From the NCBI RefSeq assembly GCF_000282575.1, contig NZ_AKJA01000130.1:1-36811 (forward strand): 36,811 nt of DNA. Reading direction: 5' to 3'. This document shows positions 25,969 to 35,789 of this stretch, one piece after another. The notes under the pieces are model-generated. The model saw only the letters and a list, made by a program, of their open reading frames with translations. It did no database searches and was not told the DNA's origin. The translations under genes and the position numbers were made by a program. Source of the stretch: Herbaspirillum sp. YR522. Lineage in GTDB: Bacteria > Pseudomonadota > Gammaproteobacteria > Burkholderiales > Burkholderiaceae_D. Each line of letters starts with the position of its first letter. Position 1 is the first letter of the stretch.

Positions 25969-26838
25969 GTGAAGCCTACTGTGCAAAGCAAGGGCGAGTC
26001 TGGCAAGGAATTCGATTTCACCTCCCGTGACTTCGAGCGCGTCAGGGCTCTCATCTATCAACGGGCCGGCATCGCGCTGGCCGACAGCAAGCAGGAAATG
26101 GTCTACAGCCGCCTGGCGCGCCGCCTGCGCGCCACCGGCATCCATTCCTTCGTCCAATATCTCGACACGCTCGAACGTACCCAGGATTCGGAAGAGTGGG
26201 AGGCATTCACCAATGCGCTCACCACCAACCTGACCTCGTTTTTCCGCGAGTCGCATCACTTCCCAATCCTGGCCGAATTCCTCAAGATGCAGAAGGAGCC
26301 GGTCACCATCTGGTGTTCGGCCGCCTCCACCGGCGAGGAGCCCTATACCATTGCCATGACCGTGTGCGAGGCCTACGGTTCGCTCACGCCGCCGGTGCAG
26401 ATCGTGGCCACCGATATCGATACCAATGTGCTGGCCACCGGCGCCAATGGCGTCTATCCGATGGAGCGCATCGACAAGCTGTCGCCGGAACGGGTCAAGA
26501 AGTTCTTCCTGCGTGGCAAGGGCAGTCACGAGGGCTTCGTGCGGGTGCGCCCGGAGCTGCGCAAGCTGATCACCTTCAAGCAGTTGAACCTGCTGGCGGA
26601 TGGCTGGCCGATCAGCGGCCAGTTCGACGTGATCTTCTGCCGTAACGTGATGATCTATTTCGACAAGCCCACCCAAAGCAAGATCCTGTCGCGCTTCGTG
26701 CCATTGATGAAGCCGCACGCGCTGCTGTTTGCAGGCCATTCCGAGAACTTCCTGTATGTCTCGGATGCGCTCAAGCTCAAGGGCAAGACCGTCTACGAAC
26801 TCAACGCCGCGCAGCGCGGTGCGAGGGCCAAGCCATGA
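25969..26838 (+). CDS. cheR: Chemotaxis protein methyltransferase CheR
   Basis: A 289-residue enzyme that methylates receptor glutamates using S-adenosylmethionine. The N-terminal helical domain (to about 85) precedes TNLTSFFRE (86-94), the SAM-binding [16 protein letters not shown] (115-130), the acidic TDID (148-151) and CRNVMIYFD (224-232). Start is GTG at 25969 with AGAAGGA seven bases upstream; no ATG would preserve the N-terminal domain. The stop overlaps the cheD start (ATGA). Confidence 0.95.
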   Translation: MKPTVQSKGESGKEFDFTSRDFERVRALIYQRAGIALADSKQEMVYSRLARRLRATGIHSFVQYLDTLERTQDSEEWEAFTNALTTNLTSFFRESHHFPILAEFLKMQKEPVTIWCSAASTGEEPYTIAMTVCEAYGSLTPPVQIVATDIDTNVLATGANGVYPMERIDKLSPERVKKFFLRGKGSHEGFVRVRPELRKLITFKQLNLLADGWPISGQFDVIFCRNVMIYFDKPTQSKILSRFVPLMKPHALLFAGHSENFLYVSDALKLKGKTVYELNAAQRGARAKP

Positions 26839-27443
26839 GCCAGCAGGCGCCGGAACAGTTTGCCACCAACCTCTATTACGATCGCACCTTCGATTGCGAC
26901 GCCGCCAAGATCCTGCCGGGCGAGTATTTTTTCACGCACAAGGACATGATGATCGTCACCGTCCTCGGTTCCTGCGTGTCGGCCTGTATCCGCGACCGGG
27001 TCTCGGGTATCGGTGGCATGAATCACTTCATGCTGCCCGATGGTGGCGGCGACGACGGCAGTCCGGTATCGGCCTCGGCGCGCTATGGCACCTATGCCAT
27101 GGAAATCCTGATCAACGACGTGCTCAAGGCCGGCGCCCGGCGCGACAACCTGGAAGCCAAGGTATTTGGCGGGGGTAACGTGCTGCGTGGTTTTTCCGCG
27201 ATCAACGTGGGCGAGCGCAATGCCGAGTTCGTGCGCAAGTATCTCAAGGCCGAAAGCATCAAGGTGGTCGCCGAGGATCTCAATGATATCTATCCGCGCA
27301 AGGTCTACTATTTTCCCCGCACCGGCAAGGTACTGGTCAAGAAACTGAAGCAACTGCATAACAACACGCTGGTGGACCGCGAAAAAGCCTACGCCAGCAA
27401 GCTGGTCACCAAGCCTGTGAGCGGCGCGGTCGACCTGTTCTGA
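26835..27443 (+). CDS. cheD: Chemoreceptor glutamine deamidase CheD
   Basis: A 202-residue protein that converts receptor glutamines to glutamates and in several bacteria also modulates CheC or CheY. The active-site cysteine is in [11 protein letters not shown] (Cys47), the histidine in GMNHFMLP (His64), with a threonine at 42 close to the position of the catalytic threonine. [19 protein letters not shown] is another family block. Translation is coupled to cheR by the 4-bp overlap. Confidence 0.95.
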   Translation: MSQQAPEQFATNLYYDRTFDCDAAKILPGEYFFTHKDMMIVTVLGSCVSACIRDRVSGIGGMNHFMLPDGGGDDGSPVSASARYGTYAMEILINDVLKAGARRDNLEAKVFGGGNVLRGFSAINVGERNAEFVRKYLKAESIKVVAEDLNDIYPRKVYYFPRTGKVLVKKLKQLHNNTLVDREKAYASKLVTKPVSGAVDLF

Positions 27444-27452
27444 GCAGGTCTC

Positions 27453-27471
27453 TGCCGCCAGGAGGGCGGCA
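27453..27471 (+). other. Small hairpin between cheD and cheB
   Basis: TGCCGCC (27453-27459) and GGCGGCA (27465-27471) form a 7-bp stem with a five-base loop in the 64-bp gap. No T-run follows; it may tune expression within the operon. Confidence 0.35.
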
Positions 27472-27507
27472 CGGCATGGCATGGCAGGTAATATTGAAGG
27501 CATGAAG

Positions 27508-28584
27508 ATGAAAATAAAAGTACTCATTGTTGACGATTCGGCACTGATCCGCAGTGTCATGCGTGAAATCATCGGTAGCCAGCCCGACATGGAAGTGGTG
27601 GGCGTGGCGCCCGACCCGATCATCGCGCGCGAGTTGATCAAGCAGACCAATCCGGACGTGCTCACGCTGGACGTCGAAATGCCACGCATGGATGGCCTCG
27701 ATTTCCTGGAAAAGCTGATGCGCCTGCGGCCGATGCCGGTGGTGATGGTGTCCTCGCTGACCGAGCGTGGCTCGGAAATCACCCTGCGCGCGCTGGAACT
27801 GGGCGCCATCGATTTCGTCACCAAGCCCAAGATCTCGATCCAGAGCGGCATGCAGGAATACGCCGACATGATCGCCGACAAGATCCGCGCCGCCTCCAAG
27901 GCGCGGGTACGGGCCCGCGCGCCGCGCACCGCCGAAGTGGCCGCGGGCGGCGCCGAGGCGCTGCCGCAGATCCGCAATCCCCTCACCAGTAGCGAAAAGC
28001 TGATCATCATCGGTGCGTCCACCGGCGGCACCGAGGCGATCAAGGAATTCCTGATCCGCATGCCGTCCGATTGCCCCGGTATCCTGATCACCCAGCACAT
28101 GCCCGAGGGCTTCACCCGGTCATTCGCCCAGCGCCTCAACAACCTGTGCAAGATCTCGGTGGTCGAGTCGGCCGGCAACGAGCGCGTGCTGCCGGGCCAC
28201 GCCTATATCGCGCCGGGGCATTCGCACCTGAAGCTGGTACGCAGCGGCGCCAACTACATGACCCAGCTCGACCAGGGACCACCGGTCAACCGCCATCGGC
28301 CTTCGGTCGACGTGCTGTTCCAGTCGGCGGCGGTGTGCGCGGGCAAGAATGCGGTGGGGGTGATCCTGACCGGCATGGGCAAGGATGGCGCCCAGGGCAT
28401 GCTCGAGATGCGCAACGCGGGCGCCTATAACTTCGCCCAGGACGAGGCATCCAGCGTGGTGTTCGGCATGCCGCGCGAGGCCATTGCCGTGGGCGCGGCC
28501 CACGAAGTGCTGCCTTTGCTGGCGATGCCGGCGCGGGTCTTGGCGTGGCTGGCCGAACACGGAAGCCGGGCATTGCGCGTCTAA
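27508..28584 (+). CDS. cheB: Chemotaxis response regulator protein-glutamate methylesterase CheB
   Basis: A 358-residue protein. The receiver (1-120) has VDD at 8-10 and phosphoacceptor Asp55 in [12 protein letters not shown], and Lys107 in TKP. A linker of about 35 residues joins it to the methylesterase domain with catalytic Ser171 ([10 protein letters not shown]), His197 (TQHMPEGF) and Asp293 ([10 protein letters not shown]). It removes methyl groups added by CheR once phosphorylated by CheA. The frame could start at 27481 or 27502, but GAAGG is seven bases before ATG 27508, which gives the standard N-terminus [11 protein letters not shown]. Confidence 0.95.
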   Translation: MKIKVLIVDDSALIRSVMREIIGSQPDMEVVGVAPDPIIARELIKQTNPDVLTLDVEMPRMDGLDFLEKLMRLRPMPVVMVSSLTERGSEITLRALELGAIDFVTKPKISIQSGMQEYADMIADKIRAASKARVRARAPRTAEVAAGGAEALPQIRNPLTSSEKLIIIGASTGGTEAIKEFLIRMPSDCPGILITQHMPEGFTRSFAQRLNNLCKISVVESAGNERVLPGHAYIAPGHSHLKLVRSGANYMTQLDQGPPVNRHRPSVDVLFQSAAVCAGKNAVGVILTGMGKDGAQGMLEMRNAGAYNFAQDEASSVVFGMPREAIAVGAAHEVLPLLAMPARVLAWLAEHGSRALRV

Positions 28585-28702
28585 TACGCTGCGGCAGGGC
28601 GATAGCGCTGCCATTTTGGCAAAGGCTGCACTACAATGCCGGGGCGCGAGAAGGGGATGTTCCTGTCGTTGCCGCGTCAACCAGATAACGAAAGTTAGCG
28701 GT

Positions 28703-28730
28703 TCAAGTTTAGAGCGCAGCTTGCCGTTAA
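28703..28730 (+). promoter_or_regulatory. Candidate sigma-28 (FliA) promoter for cheYZ
   Basis: TCAAGTTT (28703-28710), 12 bases, then GCCGTTAA (28723-28730). Each half matches seven of eight positions of the enterobacterial FliA consensus (TAAAGTTT-N11-GCCGATAA); the spacer is one base longer. It lies 33 bp before the cheY start in the 179-bp gap after cheB, the largest gap inside the che cluster. Confidence 0.6.
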
Positions 28731-28763
28731 CCAATAGATCATTTGAACAGATGGAGTGTCAGC

Positions 28764-29153
28764 ATGTCCGATCCAAATACCAAATTCCTCGTCGTTGATG
28801 ACTTTTCGACCATGCGCCGCATCGTGCGCAACCTGCTCAAGGAATTGGGTTTCACCAACGTCGACGAGGCCGAAGACGGCGTCCAGGCGCTGCAGAAGCT
28901 GCGCTCCGACCAGTTCGATTTCGTTGTCTCGGATTGGAACATGCCCAACATGGACGGCTTGACCATGTTGCAGGAAATCCGCAAGGATCCGAGCCTGTCC
29001 AAGCTGCCGGTGCTGATGGTGACGGCCGAGGCCAAGAAGGAAAACATCGTGGCCGCCGCCCAGGCCGGCGCCAACGGCTACGTGGTCAAGCCATTTACCG
29101 CGGCCACGCTGGACGAGAAGCTGAAGAAGATCTTCGAAAAGATGGGTGGCTGA
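28764..29153 (+). CDS. cheY: Chemotaxis response regulator CheY
   Basis: A 129-residue single receiver domain. Phosphoacceptor Asp57 ([12 protein letters not shown]), acidic pocket VDD (11-13), Thr87 (MVTAEA) and Lys109 (VVKPFT) sit at the same numbers as in E. coli CheY. Phospho-CheY binds the flagellar switch FliM. Start at ATG 28764, preceded by GGAG; the frame begins seven codons earlier with a TTG. The 3' end overlaps cheZ by 8 bp. Confidence 0.96.
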   Translation: MSDPNTKFLVVDDFSTMRRIVRNLLKELGFTNVDEAEDGVQALQKLRSDQFDFVVSDWNMPNMDGLTMLQEIRKDPSLSKLPVLMVTAEAKKENIVAAAQAGANGYVVKPFTAATLDEKLKKIFEKMGG

Positions 29154-29811
29154 CGTGGGTGGCGTCGTCGATGCCGCACAAGTCCAGGGGCATGGCGCCG
29201 CCGGCATAGCCGGGGGCGACGAAGTGCTGGTTCGTATCGGTCACATGACGCGCAACCTGCACGACAGCCTGCGCGGCCTGGGGTTCGACCGTCTGCTGGA
29301 GAAGGCCGCCAGCGACATGCCCGACGCGCGCGACCGGCTGGAATACGTGGCGCACATGACCGAGCAGGCAGCGCAACGCGTGCTGACCGCCACCGAGTTG
29401 GCCAGTCCCTTGCAGGATCGCATCGGCGAGGGCGCCGTCGAGCTCAAGTCGCAGTGGGACGCGGTGACCAGTGCGGCCTTCTCCGAAGCCGACTACCGGG
29501 CCCTGGCGGCGCGCACCTCGGCCTTCCTGGGCCAGGCCAGCGAGGATAGCGTGGTCACCAAGCAGCAACTGCTCGATATCATGATGGCGCAGGATTTCCA
29601 GGACCTGACCGGGCAGGTGATCAAGCGCGTCACGGAACTGGCGCATGAGCTCGAATCACAACTGGTTCAGTTGCTGGTCGACTATTCGCCCAGCGAGGTC
29701 AAGCGCGAAGATACGGGTTTGCTCAACGGGCCGCAGATCGATCCCACGGGCAAGGACGTCATCGCCAACCAGGGGCAGGTCGACGATCTGCTCGAAAGCC
29801 TGGGCTTTTGA
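29146..29811 (+). CDS. cheZ: CheY-P phosphatase CheZ
   Basis: About 221 residues from GTG 29146, with GTG 29155 as an alternative three codons later. The long helical hairpin contains [20 protein letters not shown], in which DLTGQ (Asp153 and Gln157) is the phosphatase motif that acts on phospho-CheY. The C-terminal [14 protein letters not shown] is the tethered CheY-binding helix. A Gly/Asp-rich linker separates the two. The start lies inside the end of cheY, consistent with coupled translation. Confidence 0.93.
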   Translation: MADVGGVVDAAQVQGHGAAGIAGGDEVLVRIGHMTRNLHDSLRGLGFDRLLEKAASDMPDARDRLEYVAHMTEQAAQRVLTATELASPLQDRIGEGAVELKSQWDAVTSAAFSEADYRALAARTSAFLGQASEDSVVTKQQLLDIMMAQDFQDLTGQVIKRVTELAHELESQLVQLLVDYSPSEVKREDTGLLNGPQIDPTGKDVIANQGQVDDLLESLGF

Positions 29812-30163
29812 AGTAGTGGCCAGCGCGCGGCGTTGTCGCCCGGCGCTGGCCCGATGACCGGCATCGGATGCCGCCGGCCGGCAGGCAGGCGGTACGCAGG
29901 GCTCGGCCACTCTTATTGCTGAAATGCAACTCGTCCTACGGGCCGTGGTGCGCGCATTGGCAATACGGCATCACTGGATGTCACTTCGATACGTCACGTT
30001 TCGCCATAGGCAGACCATTGCGGTTTTGCCTAGTCCGAAATGCGGGACCTTTCCACCCCTATTCCCATGATGAGGGCCGCTCCGGCTCGCCAATAATCCT
30101 GCCTATCGTTCTCGAAATCCGTCTATTCAACGGGAATGTGGTTTTGGCAGGGGGATTGCGGCA
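29812..30163. other. Intergenic region upstream of flhB
   Basis: A 352-bp gap that divides the chemotaxis genes from the flagellar export genes. GGCCAGCGC (29818-29826) and GCGCTGGCC (29843-29851) form a 9-bp stem six bases after the cheZ stop, a possible T-less terminator. The rest presumably holds the flhB promoter. No coding sequence or clear -35/-10 pair was found. Confidence 0.45.
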
Positions 30164-31336
30164 ATGGCCGAAGACAGCGACATGGAGCGGACCGAACCCG
30201 CTACGGGCAAACGCCTTGAGCGTGCCCGTGAGCAGGGGGATGTGCCACGCTCGCGCGAAATGGCGACCTGCGTGCTGTTGCTGGTGGGTGGATTTGCCGT
30301 GCATGCCTTCAGCGGGCCGCTGGTGACCAGCCTCAATCGGCTGCTGGCGTCGACCTTCAGCTTCGAGCGGGCCGCCGCATTCGATCCCGCGGTGTTGTTC
30401 GAAATGCTGTCGGGACACCTGTTGCAAGTCATCATTGCAGCCATCCCGTTGTTTTTCATGATGACCCTGGCGGCCGTGGCGTCGCCCCTGATCCTTGGCG
30501 GCTGGCTGTTCAATGGCCAATCGCTCATGCCCAAGTTCAGCAAGCTCAACCCGATCAATGGCGTGACCAACATGGTCTCGATCAATTCGCTGGTCGAGCT
30601 GGTCAAGGCGGTACTCAAGACCATCCTGGTGGGCTCGGTGGCCTGGATGGCGATCATGGGGCAGATGGATGCCATGATGGGACTGAGCGTGGAATCGCTG
30701 CCGATGGGTACCCGGCATTCGGTGCAGTTGCTGTGGACCGCCTTCATCACCATGGTGTCGGCATTGATCTTCATCGCCGTGCTGGACGTGCCTTACCAGA
30801 TCTGGAACTACGGCCGCAAGCTGCGCATGACGCGCGAAGAGGTCAAGCAGGAACACAAGGAAGCCGAAGGCGACCCCCACATCAAGGGCAAGATCAGGGC
30901 CATGCAGCGCGCCATGGCGCGGCGTCGGATGATGGCAGAGGTGCCGACGGCCGACGTGGTAGTGACCAACCCGACGCATTATGCGGTGGCGTTGAAGTAC
31001 ACCGAGGGCAAGATGGGCGCGCCGCGCGTGGTCGCCAAGGGCGCCGACGACGTCGCCGCCAAGATCCGCGAACTGGCCCGCGAGAACAAGGTGCCCTTGC
31101 TGGAGGCGCCACCGCTGGCGCGTGCCTTGCATACCCATACCGAGATCGGCGACGAGATCCCCGAGGCGCTCTACACGGCGGTGGCGGAGGTGCTGGCCTA
31201 TGTGTTCCAGCTGCGTACCTTCGGCCGCTACGGCGGTGATCGTCCCGAACAACCGACCGCACTGGCGGTGCCGGCCGAGCTCGACCCGCTCACCGCCACC
31301 AAATCGCGCGCAGCACAGCGTAGAACACAGCATTGA
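30164..31336 (+). CDS. flhB: Flagellar export apparatus protein FlhB
   Basis: A 390-residue inner-membrane protein of the flagellar type III export gate that switches substrate class from hook to filament. The N-terminus has the family stretch TEPATGKRLERAREQGDVPR; four membrane helices lie between about 35 and 210. The cytoplasmic domain carries the self-cleavage motif NPTHY with Asn269-Pro270. The C-terminal tail is somewhat long, ending AAQRRTQH. The flhA ATG begins two bases after its stop. Confidence 0.96.
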   Translation: MAEDSDMERTEPATGKRLERAREQGDVPRSREMATCVLLLVGGFAVHAFSGPLVTSLNRLLASTFSFERAAAFDPAVLFEMLSGHLLQVIIAAIPLFFMMTLAAVASPLILGGWLFNGQSLMPKFSKLNPINGVTNMVSINSLVELVKAVLKTILVGSVAWMAIMGQMDAMMGLSVESLPMGTRHSVQLLWTAFITMVSALIFIAVLDVPYQIWNYGRKLRMTREEVKQEHKEAEGDPHIKGKIRAMQRAMARRRMMAEVPTADVVVTNPTHYAVALKYTEGKMGAPRVVAKGADDVAAKIRELARENKVPLLEAPPLARALHTHTEIGDEIPEALYTAVAEVLAYVFQLRTFGRYGGDRPEQPTALAVPAELDPLTATKSRAAQRRTQH

Positions 31337-31338
31337 CG

Positions 31339-33471
31339 ATGGCCAAACTCAACACCATGAAAATGCCGGCCTGGTTGCCGGTGAAGCAATCCAAGGCGCT
31401 GGCGGCGCCGGTCATCATCGTCATGATGCTGGCGATGATGATCCTGCCGCTGCCGGCGTTCCTGCTCGACGTGCTGTTCAGCTTCAACATCTCGCTGTCG
31501 GTGATCGTGCTGATGACGGCCCTCTATACCGTCAAGCCGCTGGACTTCATCGCCTTCCCGGCGGTGCTGCTGGTCAGTACCATGCTGCGCCTGTCGCTCA
31601 ACGTGGCGTCCACCCGGATCGTGCTGACCGAGGGCCATTCCGGCCCCGACGCCGCCGGCAAGGTGATCGAGGCCTTCGGTCACTTCCTCATCGGCGGCAA
31701 CTATACGGTCGGTATCGTGGTGTTCGTGATCCTGACCATCATCAACTTCATGGTCGTGACCAAGGGTGCGGGACGGATCGCCGAAGTGGGCGCGCGCTTC
31801 ACCCTGGACGCCATGCCCGGCAAGCAGATGGCGATCGACGCCGACCTCAATGCCGGCCTGATCGGCGAACCCGAGGCCCGTGCCCGCCGCAAGGAAGTGG
31901 CGCAGGAGTCCGAGTTCTACGGTGCCATGGACGGCGCCAGCAAGTACGTGCGCGGTGACGCCATCGCCGGCATCATCGTGACCGTGGTCAACATCGTCGG
32001 CGGCCTGGTCGTCGGTATGGTGCAGCACGACATGCCATTTGACGCCGCCATCAAGAACTACACCCTGCTGGCCATCGGTGACGGCCTGGTGGCGCAGATT
32101 CCTTCGTTGATCATCTCCACCGCCGCCGGTGTGGTGGTGTCGCGCGTGGCCAACGACCAGGACGTCGGTGGCCAGCTGATCAACCAGTTGTTCGCCAAGC
32201 CCGAGGTGCTCTACATCACCGCCGTCATCATCGGCGGCATGGGCCTCATCCCCGGCATGCCGCACTTCGCCTTCCTGCTGCTGGCAGCGGCCATGGGTGG
32301 CGGCGCCTATCTTGCCAGCAAGCGCAGCGCGCAGGCCAAGGTCGATGCGCAACAGGCGGGCGGTGCCGCGGGTGCCGCAGCCGGTGCCAGCGGCGCGGCC
32401 GCCGGTGCGGCGCCGGCACAGGAGGCCGAGGAAGCCAGCTGGTCCGATGTGATGCCGGTCGACACCCTCGGGCTGGAAGTGGGCTATCGGCTCATCCCGC
32501 TGGTGGACAAGGCGCAGGGTGGCGAATTGCTCAAGCGCATCAAGGGCATCCGCAAGAAGTTTGCGCAGGAAGTCGGTTTCCTGTCGCCGCCGATCCACAT
32601 CCGCGACAACCTCGAATTGAAACCCTCGGCATACCGGATTACCCTCAAGGGTGTCGATATCGGCAAGGGCGAATCGCTGGCCGGGCAGTTCCTGGCGATC
32701 AACCCGGGCATGGTGACCGGGCCATTGCCGGGCATGATGACCAGCGATCCCGCGTTCGGCCTGCCGGCGGTATGGATCGACAGCGGCATGCGCGAACAGG
32801 CCTCGACCATGGGCTACACGGTGGTCGACGCCGGCACCGTGGTGGCGACGCACCTGAATCACCTCATCACCACCCATGCGGCCGAGCTGCTGGGTCGCCA
32901 GGAAGTGCAGAGCTTGCTGGACCACCTGGCCAAGGAAGCACCCAAGCTGGTCGAGGACCTGGTGCCGAAGATGCTGCCGCTGGGCACCCTGCAGAAGGTG
33001 TTGCAGAACCTGCTCGCCGAAGGCGTGCACATTCGCGACATGCGCACTATCATCGAAGCGCTGGCCGAACACGCGGCACGGGTGCAGGAGCCTAACGAAT
33101 TGACGGCGATCGTACGGATAGCCTTGGGCCGTGCGATCATTCAGCAGATCTTCCCGGGTGAGAACGAGCTGTCGGTCATGGCGCTAGACGCCAAGCTGGA
33201 GCGCCTGTTGTTGCAGGCAATGCAGGCCGGCGGCGACAGCGGCGGCATCGAGCCGGGCCTGGCCGATGCGCTGGTCGGACAGACCGAGCAGGCCGTGCAA
33301 CGCCAGGAACAGATGGGCCTGGCCCCGGTACTGCTGGTGCCGGCGCCGTTGCGTACGCTGCTGGCGCGATTCTTGCGCCGCGCCATGCCTCAGCTGCGTG
33401 TGCTGTCGCATGCCGAAGTACCGGATTCGAAAACGATTAAAGTTACCAGCCTAGTTGGAGGGCAAGCATGA
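31339..33471 (+). CDS. flhA: Flagellar export gate protein FlhA
   Basis: A 710-residue protein, normal length. About eight membrane helices occupy residues 15-325, with the FHIPEP-family signature RLSLNVASTRIVLTEGHSG at about 90-110. A linker rich in Ala and Gly (about 330-360, AGGAAGAAAGASGAAAGAAP) leads to the cytoplasmic domain that forms the nonameric export ring and docks substrates and chaperones. ATG 31339 is chosen; a TTG at 31333 overlapping the flhB stop is possible. The stop overlaps the flhF start (ATGA). Confidence 0.96.
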   Translation: MAKLNTMKMPAWLPVKQSKALAAPVIIVMMLAMMILPLPAFLLDVLFSFNISLSVIVLMTALYTVKPLDFIAFPAVLLVSTMLRLSLNVASTRIVLTEGHSGPDAAGKVIEAFGHFLIGGNYTVGIVVFVILTIINFMVVTKGAGRIAEVGARFTLDAMPGKQMAIDADLNAGLIGEPEARARRKEVAQESEFYGAMDGASKYVRGDAIAGIIVTVVNIVGGLVVGMVQHDMPFDAAIKNYTLLAIGDGLVAQIPSLIISTAAGVVVSRVANDQDVGGQLINQLFAKPEVLYITAVIIGGMGLIPGMPHFAFLLLAAAMGGGAYLASKRSAQAKVDAQQAGGAAGAAAGASGAAAGAAPAQEAEEASWSDVMPVDTLGLEVGYRLIPLVDKAQGGELLKRIKGIRKKFAQEVGFLSPPIHIRDNLELKPSAYRITLKGVDIGKGESLAGQFLAINPGMVTGPLPGMMTSDPAFGLPAVWIDSGMREQASTMGYTVVDAGTVVATHLNHLITTHAAELLGRQEVQSLLDHLAKEAPKLVEDLVPKMLPLGTLQKVLQNLLAEGVHIRDMRTIIEALAEHAARVQEPNELTAIVRIALGRAIIQQIFPGENELSVMALDAKLERLLLQAMQAGGDSGGIEPGLADALVGQTEQAVQRQEQMGLAPVLLVPAPLRTLLARFLRRAMPQLRVLSHAEVPDSKTIKVTSLVGGQA

Positions 33472-34949
33472 ACGTGAAGAAATTTATCGCCAATTCGTCC
33501 CGCGAGGCGTGGCGCCAGGTGCGTGAAGCGCTGGGGCCCGATGCGGTCATCCTCTCCAACCGCAACATTCCCGATGGCGTCGAGATCCTGGCGATGGCCA
33601 ACGAAGACATGACCACGCTGGTGGCGCCCACCGCGGGTCGCGAGGCAGCCGCGCGTGCGCAACCGGCGTCGCTGCAGCAACAGTCGGGGCAACCACAAGG
33701 CCAGGCGGGCGCCGCGCGCCGCCCGGCATTGCTGTCTTCGCCGCTGGCCCAACCGCCGCGCGCGCCACGCGCCGAAGCCGCGCCGCTGCTGGACCAGGCG
33801 CAGCCGAGCCGGAGCGCGCCCCGTGCCGAGCAAGCAGAACTGCCGGCCGATGCCCGTGTATGGCGCAGCCGCAGTGCCGCGCGCCCGGTCCAGGCGAGTG
33901 CCGACGAGGCAGGCGAGGAGCGCCAGGACGACCGGCCACGTTCGGCGCTGCCCGAATTCGAGGGCAAGGACTACGACGAGATCCTGTCGGATGTGATGAG
34001 CGAGATCCGTTCCATGCGTGGCGTGCTGGAAACCCAGCTCGCCGAGATCTCCTGGGGCGGCACCCAGAAGCGCGAGCCGATCAAGGCCCAGGTGATGAAG
34101 GAAATGCTGGCCGCCGGTTTCTCGGCCAGCCTGTCGCGCCTGATCACCGAAAACCTGCCTGCCAACTCGAAGTCGCAGGACATCATGTTCTGGGTCAAGT
34201 CGGTGCTGGCGCGCAACCTCAATACCCTGGCCAACGAGAGCGAACTCCTGGAAAACGGCGGCGTGTTCGCGTTGGTCGGCCCCACCGGAGTCGGCAAGAC
34301 CACCACCACGGCCAAGCTGGCGGCGCGCTGCGTGATGCGTCACGGTTCGGGCAAGCTGGCGCTCATCACCACCGACGGTTACCGTATCGGTGGTTACGAG
34401 CAGCTGCGCATCTACGGCAAGATCCTGGGCGTGATGGTGCATTCGGTCAAGGATGAAACCGACCTGCGCATCGCACTCGAAGAGCTCAAGGGCAAGCACA
34501 CCGTGCTCATCGATACGGCCGGCGTGGGCCAGCGCGACCAGATGGTGGCCGAGCAGGACGCCATGCTGGCAGGCGCCGGTGTCGACATCAAGCGCCTGCT
34601 GTGCCTCAATGCCACCGCCACCGGCGGCACGCTCAACGAAGTGGTGCATGCGTACTCGAGTTCGGGCCTGGCCGGTTGCATCGTCACCAAGCTCGACGAA
34701 GCCGCCACCATCGGCAATGTGCTCGACGTGGTGATTCGTCACAAGCTCAACCTGCACTATGTGGCCAATGGCCAGCGGGTACCCGAGGACCTGCATGTGG
34801 CCAACAAGCTGTACCTGGCTGATCGTGCCTTCAAGCAAAAGCGCGAGACGGCGCCGTTCGAATTCCAGGAGGCCGAGTTGCCTGGAGTGGTAGGCCCCAC
34901 AGCCATGTCGATGAACGACAAGGGCTTGCGCGAGGTGATCCTTGGCTAG
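33468..34949 (+). CDS. flhF: Flagellar SRP-like GTPase FlhF
   Basis: A 493-residue protein. The N-terminal B domain starts MNVKKFIANSSREAWRQVRE; a long Ala/Pro/Gln/Arg-rich linker runs from about 55 to 150. The NG domain has G1 GPTGVGKTTTTAKLA (from residue 271), G3 DTAGVGQRD and G4 TKLDEAA (from 407). FlhF sets the position and number of polar flagella by recruiting early basal-body parts. It is coupled to flhA by ATGA and overlaps flhG by 8 bp. Confidence 0.95.
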   Translation: MNVKKFIANSSREAWRQVREALGPDAVILSNRNIPDGVEILAMANEDMTTLVAPTAGREAAARAQPASLQQQSGQPQGQAGAARRPALLSSPLAQPPRAPRAEAAPLLDQAQPSRSAPRAEQAELPADARVWRSRSAARPVQASADEAGEERQDDRPRSALPEFEGKDYDEILSDVMSEIRSMRGVLETQLAEISWGGTQKREPIKAQVMKEMLAAGFSASLSRLITENLPANSKSQDIMFWVKSVLARNLNTLANESELLENGGVFALVGPTGVGKTTTTAKLAARCVMRHGSGKLALITTDGYRIGGYEQLRIYGKILGVMVHSVKDETDLRIALEELKGKHTVLIDTAGVGQRDQMVAEQDAMLAGAGVDIKRLLCLNATATGGTLNEVVHAYSSSGLAGCIVTKLDEAATIGNVLDVVIRHKLNLHYVANGQRVPEDLHVANKLYLADRAFKQKRETAPFEFQEAELPGVVGPTAMSMNDKGLREVILG

Positions 34950-35784
34950 TTACGATATCGACCAGGCGGCAGGGCTGCGGCGCATGCTGGAGCGTCCGGT
35001 GCCCCGCTTGTTTACCTTTTTCTCGGTCTTGGGAGAAGAAGAAAAGAGCGCCATGCTCATCAACCTGGCCACCGCGCTGGCCCAGGGCAACCACAACGTG
35101 TTGCTCATCGATGGCGGGGTGGCCTCGTCGGGCCTGCTGACCCGTATCGGCTTGCGCCACGACGTGGCCACGCTGCAGGAGGTGGCGCGCAAGGAACGTG
35201 GCATGCATGAGGCGGTGCGGCTGCTGCCGGAAGGTTTCTCGATGGCGCGCATCGCCCGGCGCACGGTGCCCGGCAGTAACAGCCCGCAAGCTGGACGGTT
35301 GGCCGAAATCTTTGATGGCCTGATTGAACAAGCCGAAATTACCTTGGTCAACGGAGTATTGGCCGACGATCAATCGATGCCGGTGCCGACCATGGAAATG
35401 GGCGAGATCGTGATCCAGGTTTCCACTACGGCAAGTTCGATCAAGGCTGCGTACGTGCTGCTCAAGAGCCTCTCGGACAAGATCGGTCGACGTCCTTTCA
35501 GCCTGATCGTCAACGACGCCACCGAGGCCGAGGCGCAAACGGTATATGCCAACATGGCGCAGGCCGCCAGTCGTTACCTGGCAGCACAACTGAAGTTCTT
35601 GGGCTCGGTACCTGCCGACGATCATATTCGTCGTGCATGCGGGCAAGGCAGGGCGGTCATGGACGTGTTCCCGTTCGCGGGCGCGACGATTGCCTTTCAT
35701 CGATTGGCCAAGCGATTCGTCATGCCGCAAGAGGTCAAGAGTACTTTTGGCATGGCAACCGATGGTGCAAGTCTTGGAGTGTGA
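34942..35784 (+). CDS. flhG: FlhG/FleN-like MinD-family protein with degenerate P-loop
   Basis: A 280-residue protein in the standard flhG position after flhF. It starts with TTG at 34942; GAGGTGATC directly upstream is a near-perfect complement of the 16S rRNA 3' end, which decides the start. The MinD/ParA frame is visible (INLATALAQGNHNVLLIDGG, then FSLIVNDATEAEAQTVYANM and the tail LGSVPADDHIRRACGQGRAV). However, where family members have KGGVGKT this protein has LGEEEKS, keeping only the second lysine position, so ATP binding is doubtful. The N-terminal helix with the DQAAGLRRM motif, which contacts and stimulates FlhF in other species, is kept. It probably limits flagellar number together with FlhF. 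Confidence 0.85.
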   Translation: MASYDIDQAAGLRRMLERPVPRLFTFFSVLGEEEKSAMLINLATALAQGNHNVLLIDGGVASSGLLTRIGLRHDVATLQEVARKERGMHEAVRLLPEGFSMARIARRTVPGSNSPQAGRLAEIFDGLIEQAEITLVNGVLADDQSMPVPTMEMGEIVIQVSTTASSIKAAYVLLKSLSDKIGRRPFSLIVNDATEAEAQTVYANMAQAASRYLAAQLKFLGSVPADDHIRRACGQGRAVMDVFPFAGATIAFHRLAKRFVMPQEVKSTFGMATDGASLGV

Positions 35785-35789
35785 CGTGC

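Noticed and set aside
30089..30096. GCCAATAA upstream of flhB as a sigma-28 -10 box
   Set aside because: It matches 7 of 8 positions, but nothing like TAAAGTTT lies at the right distance upstream.
31228..33072. 614-codon minus-strand frame opposite flhA
   Set aside because: Shadow of flhA; low-complexity His/Asp/Gln-rich translation and no ribosome site.
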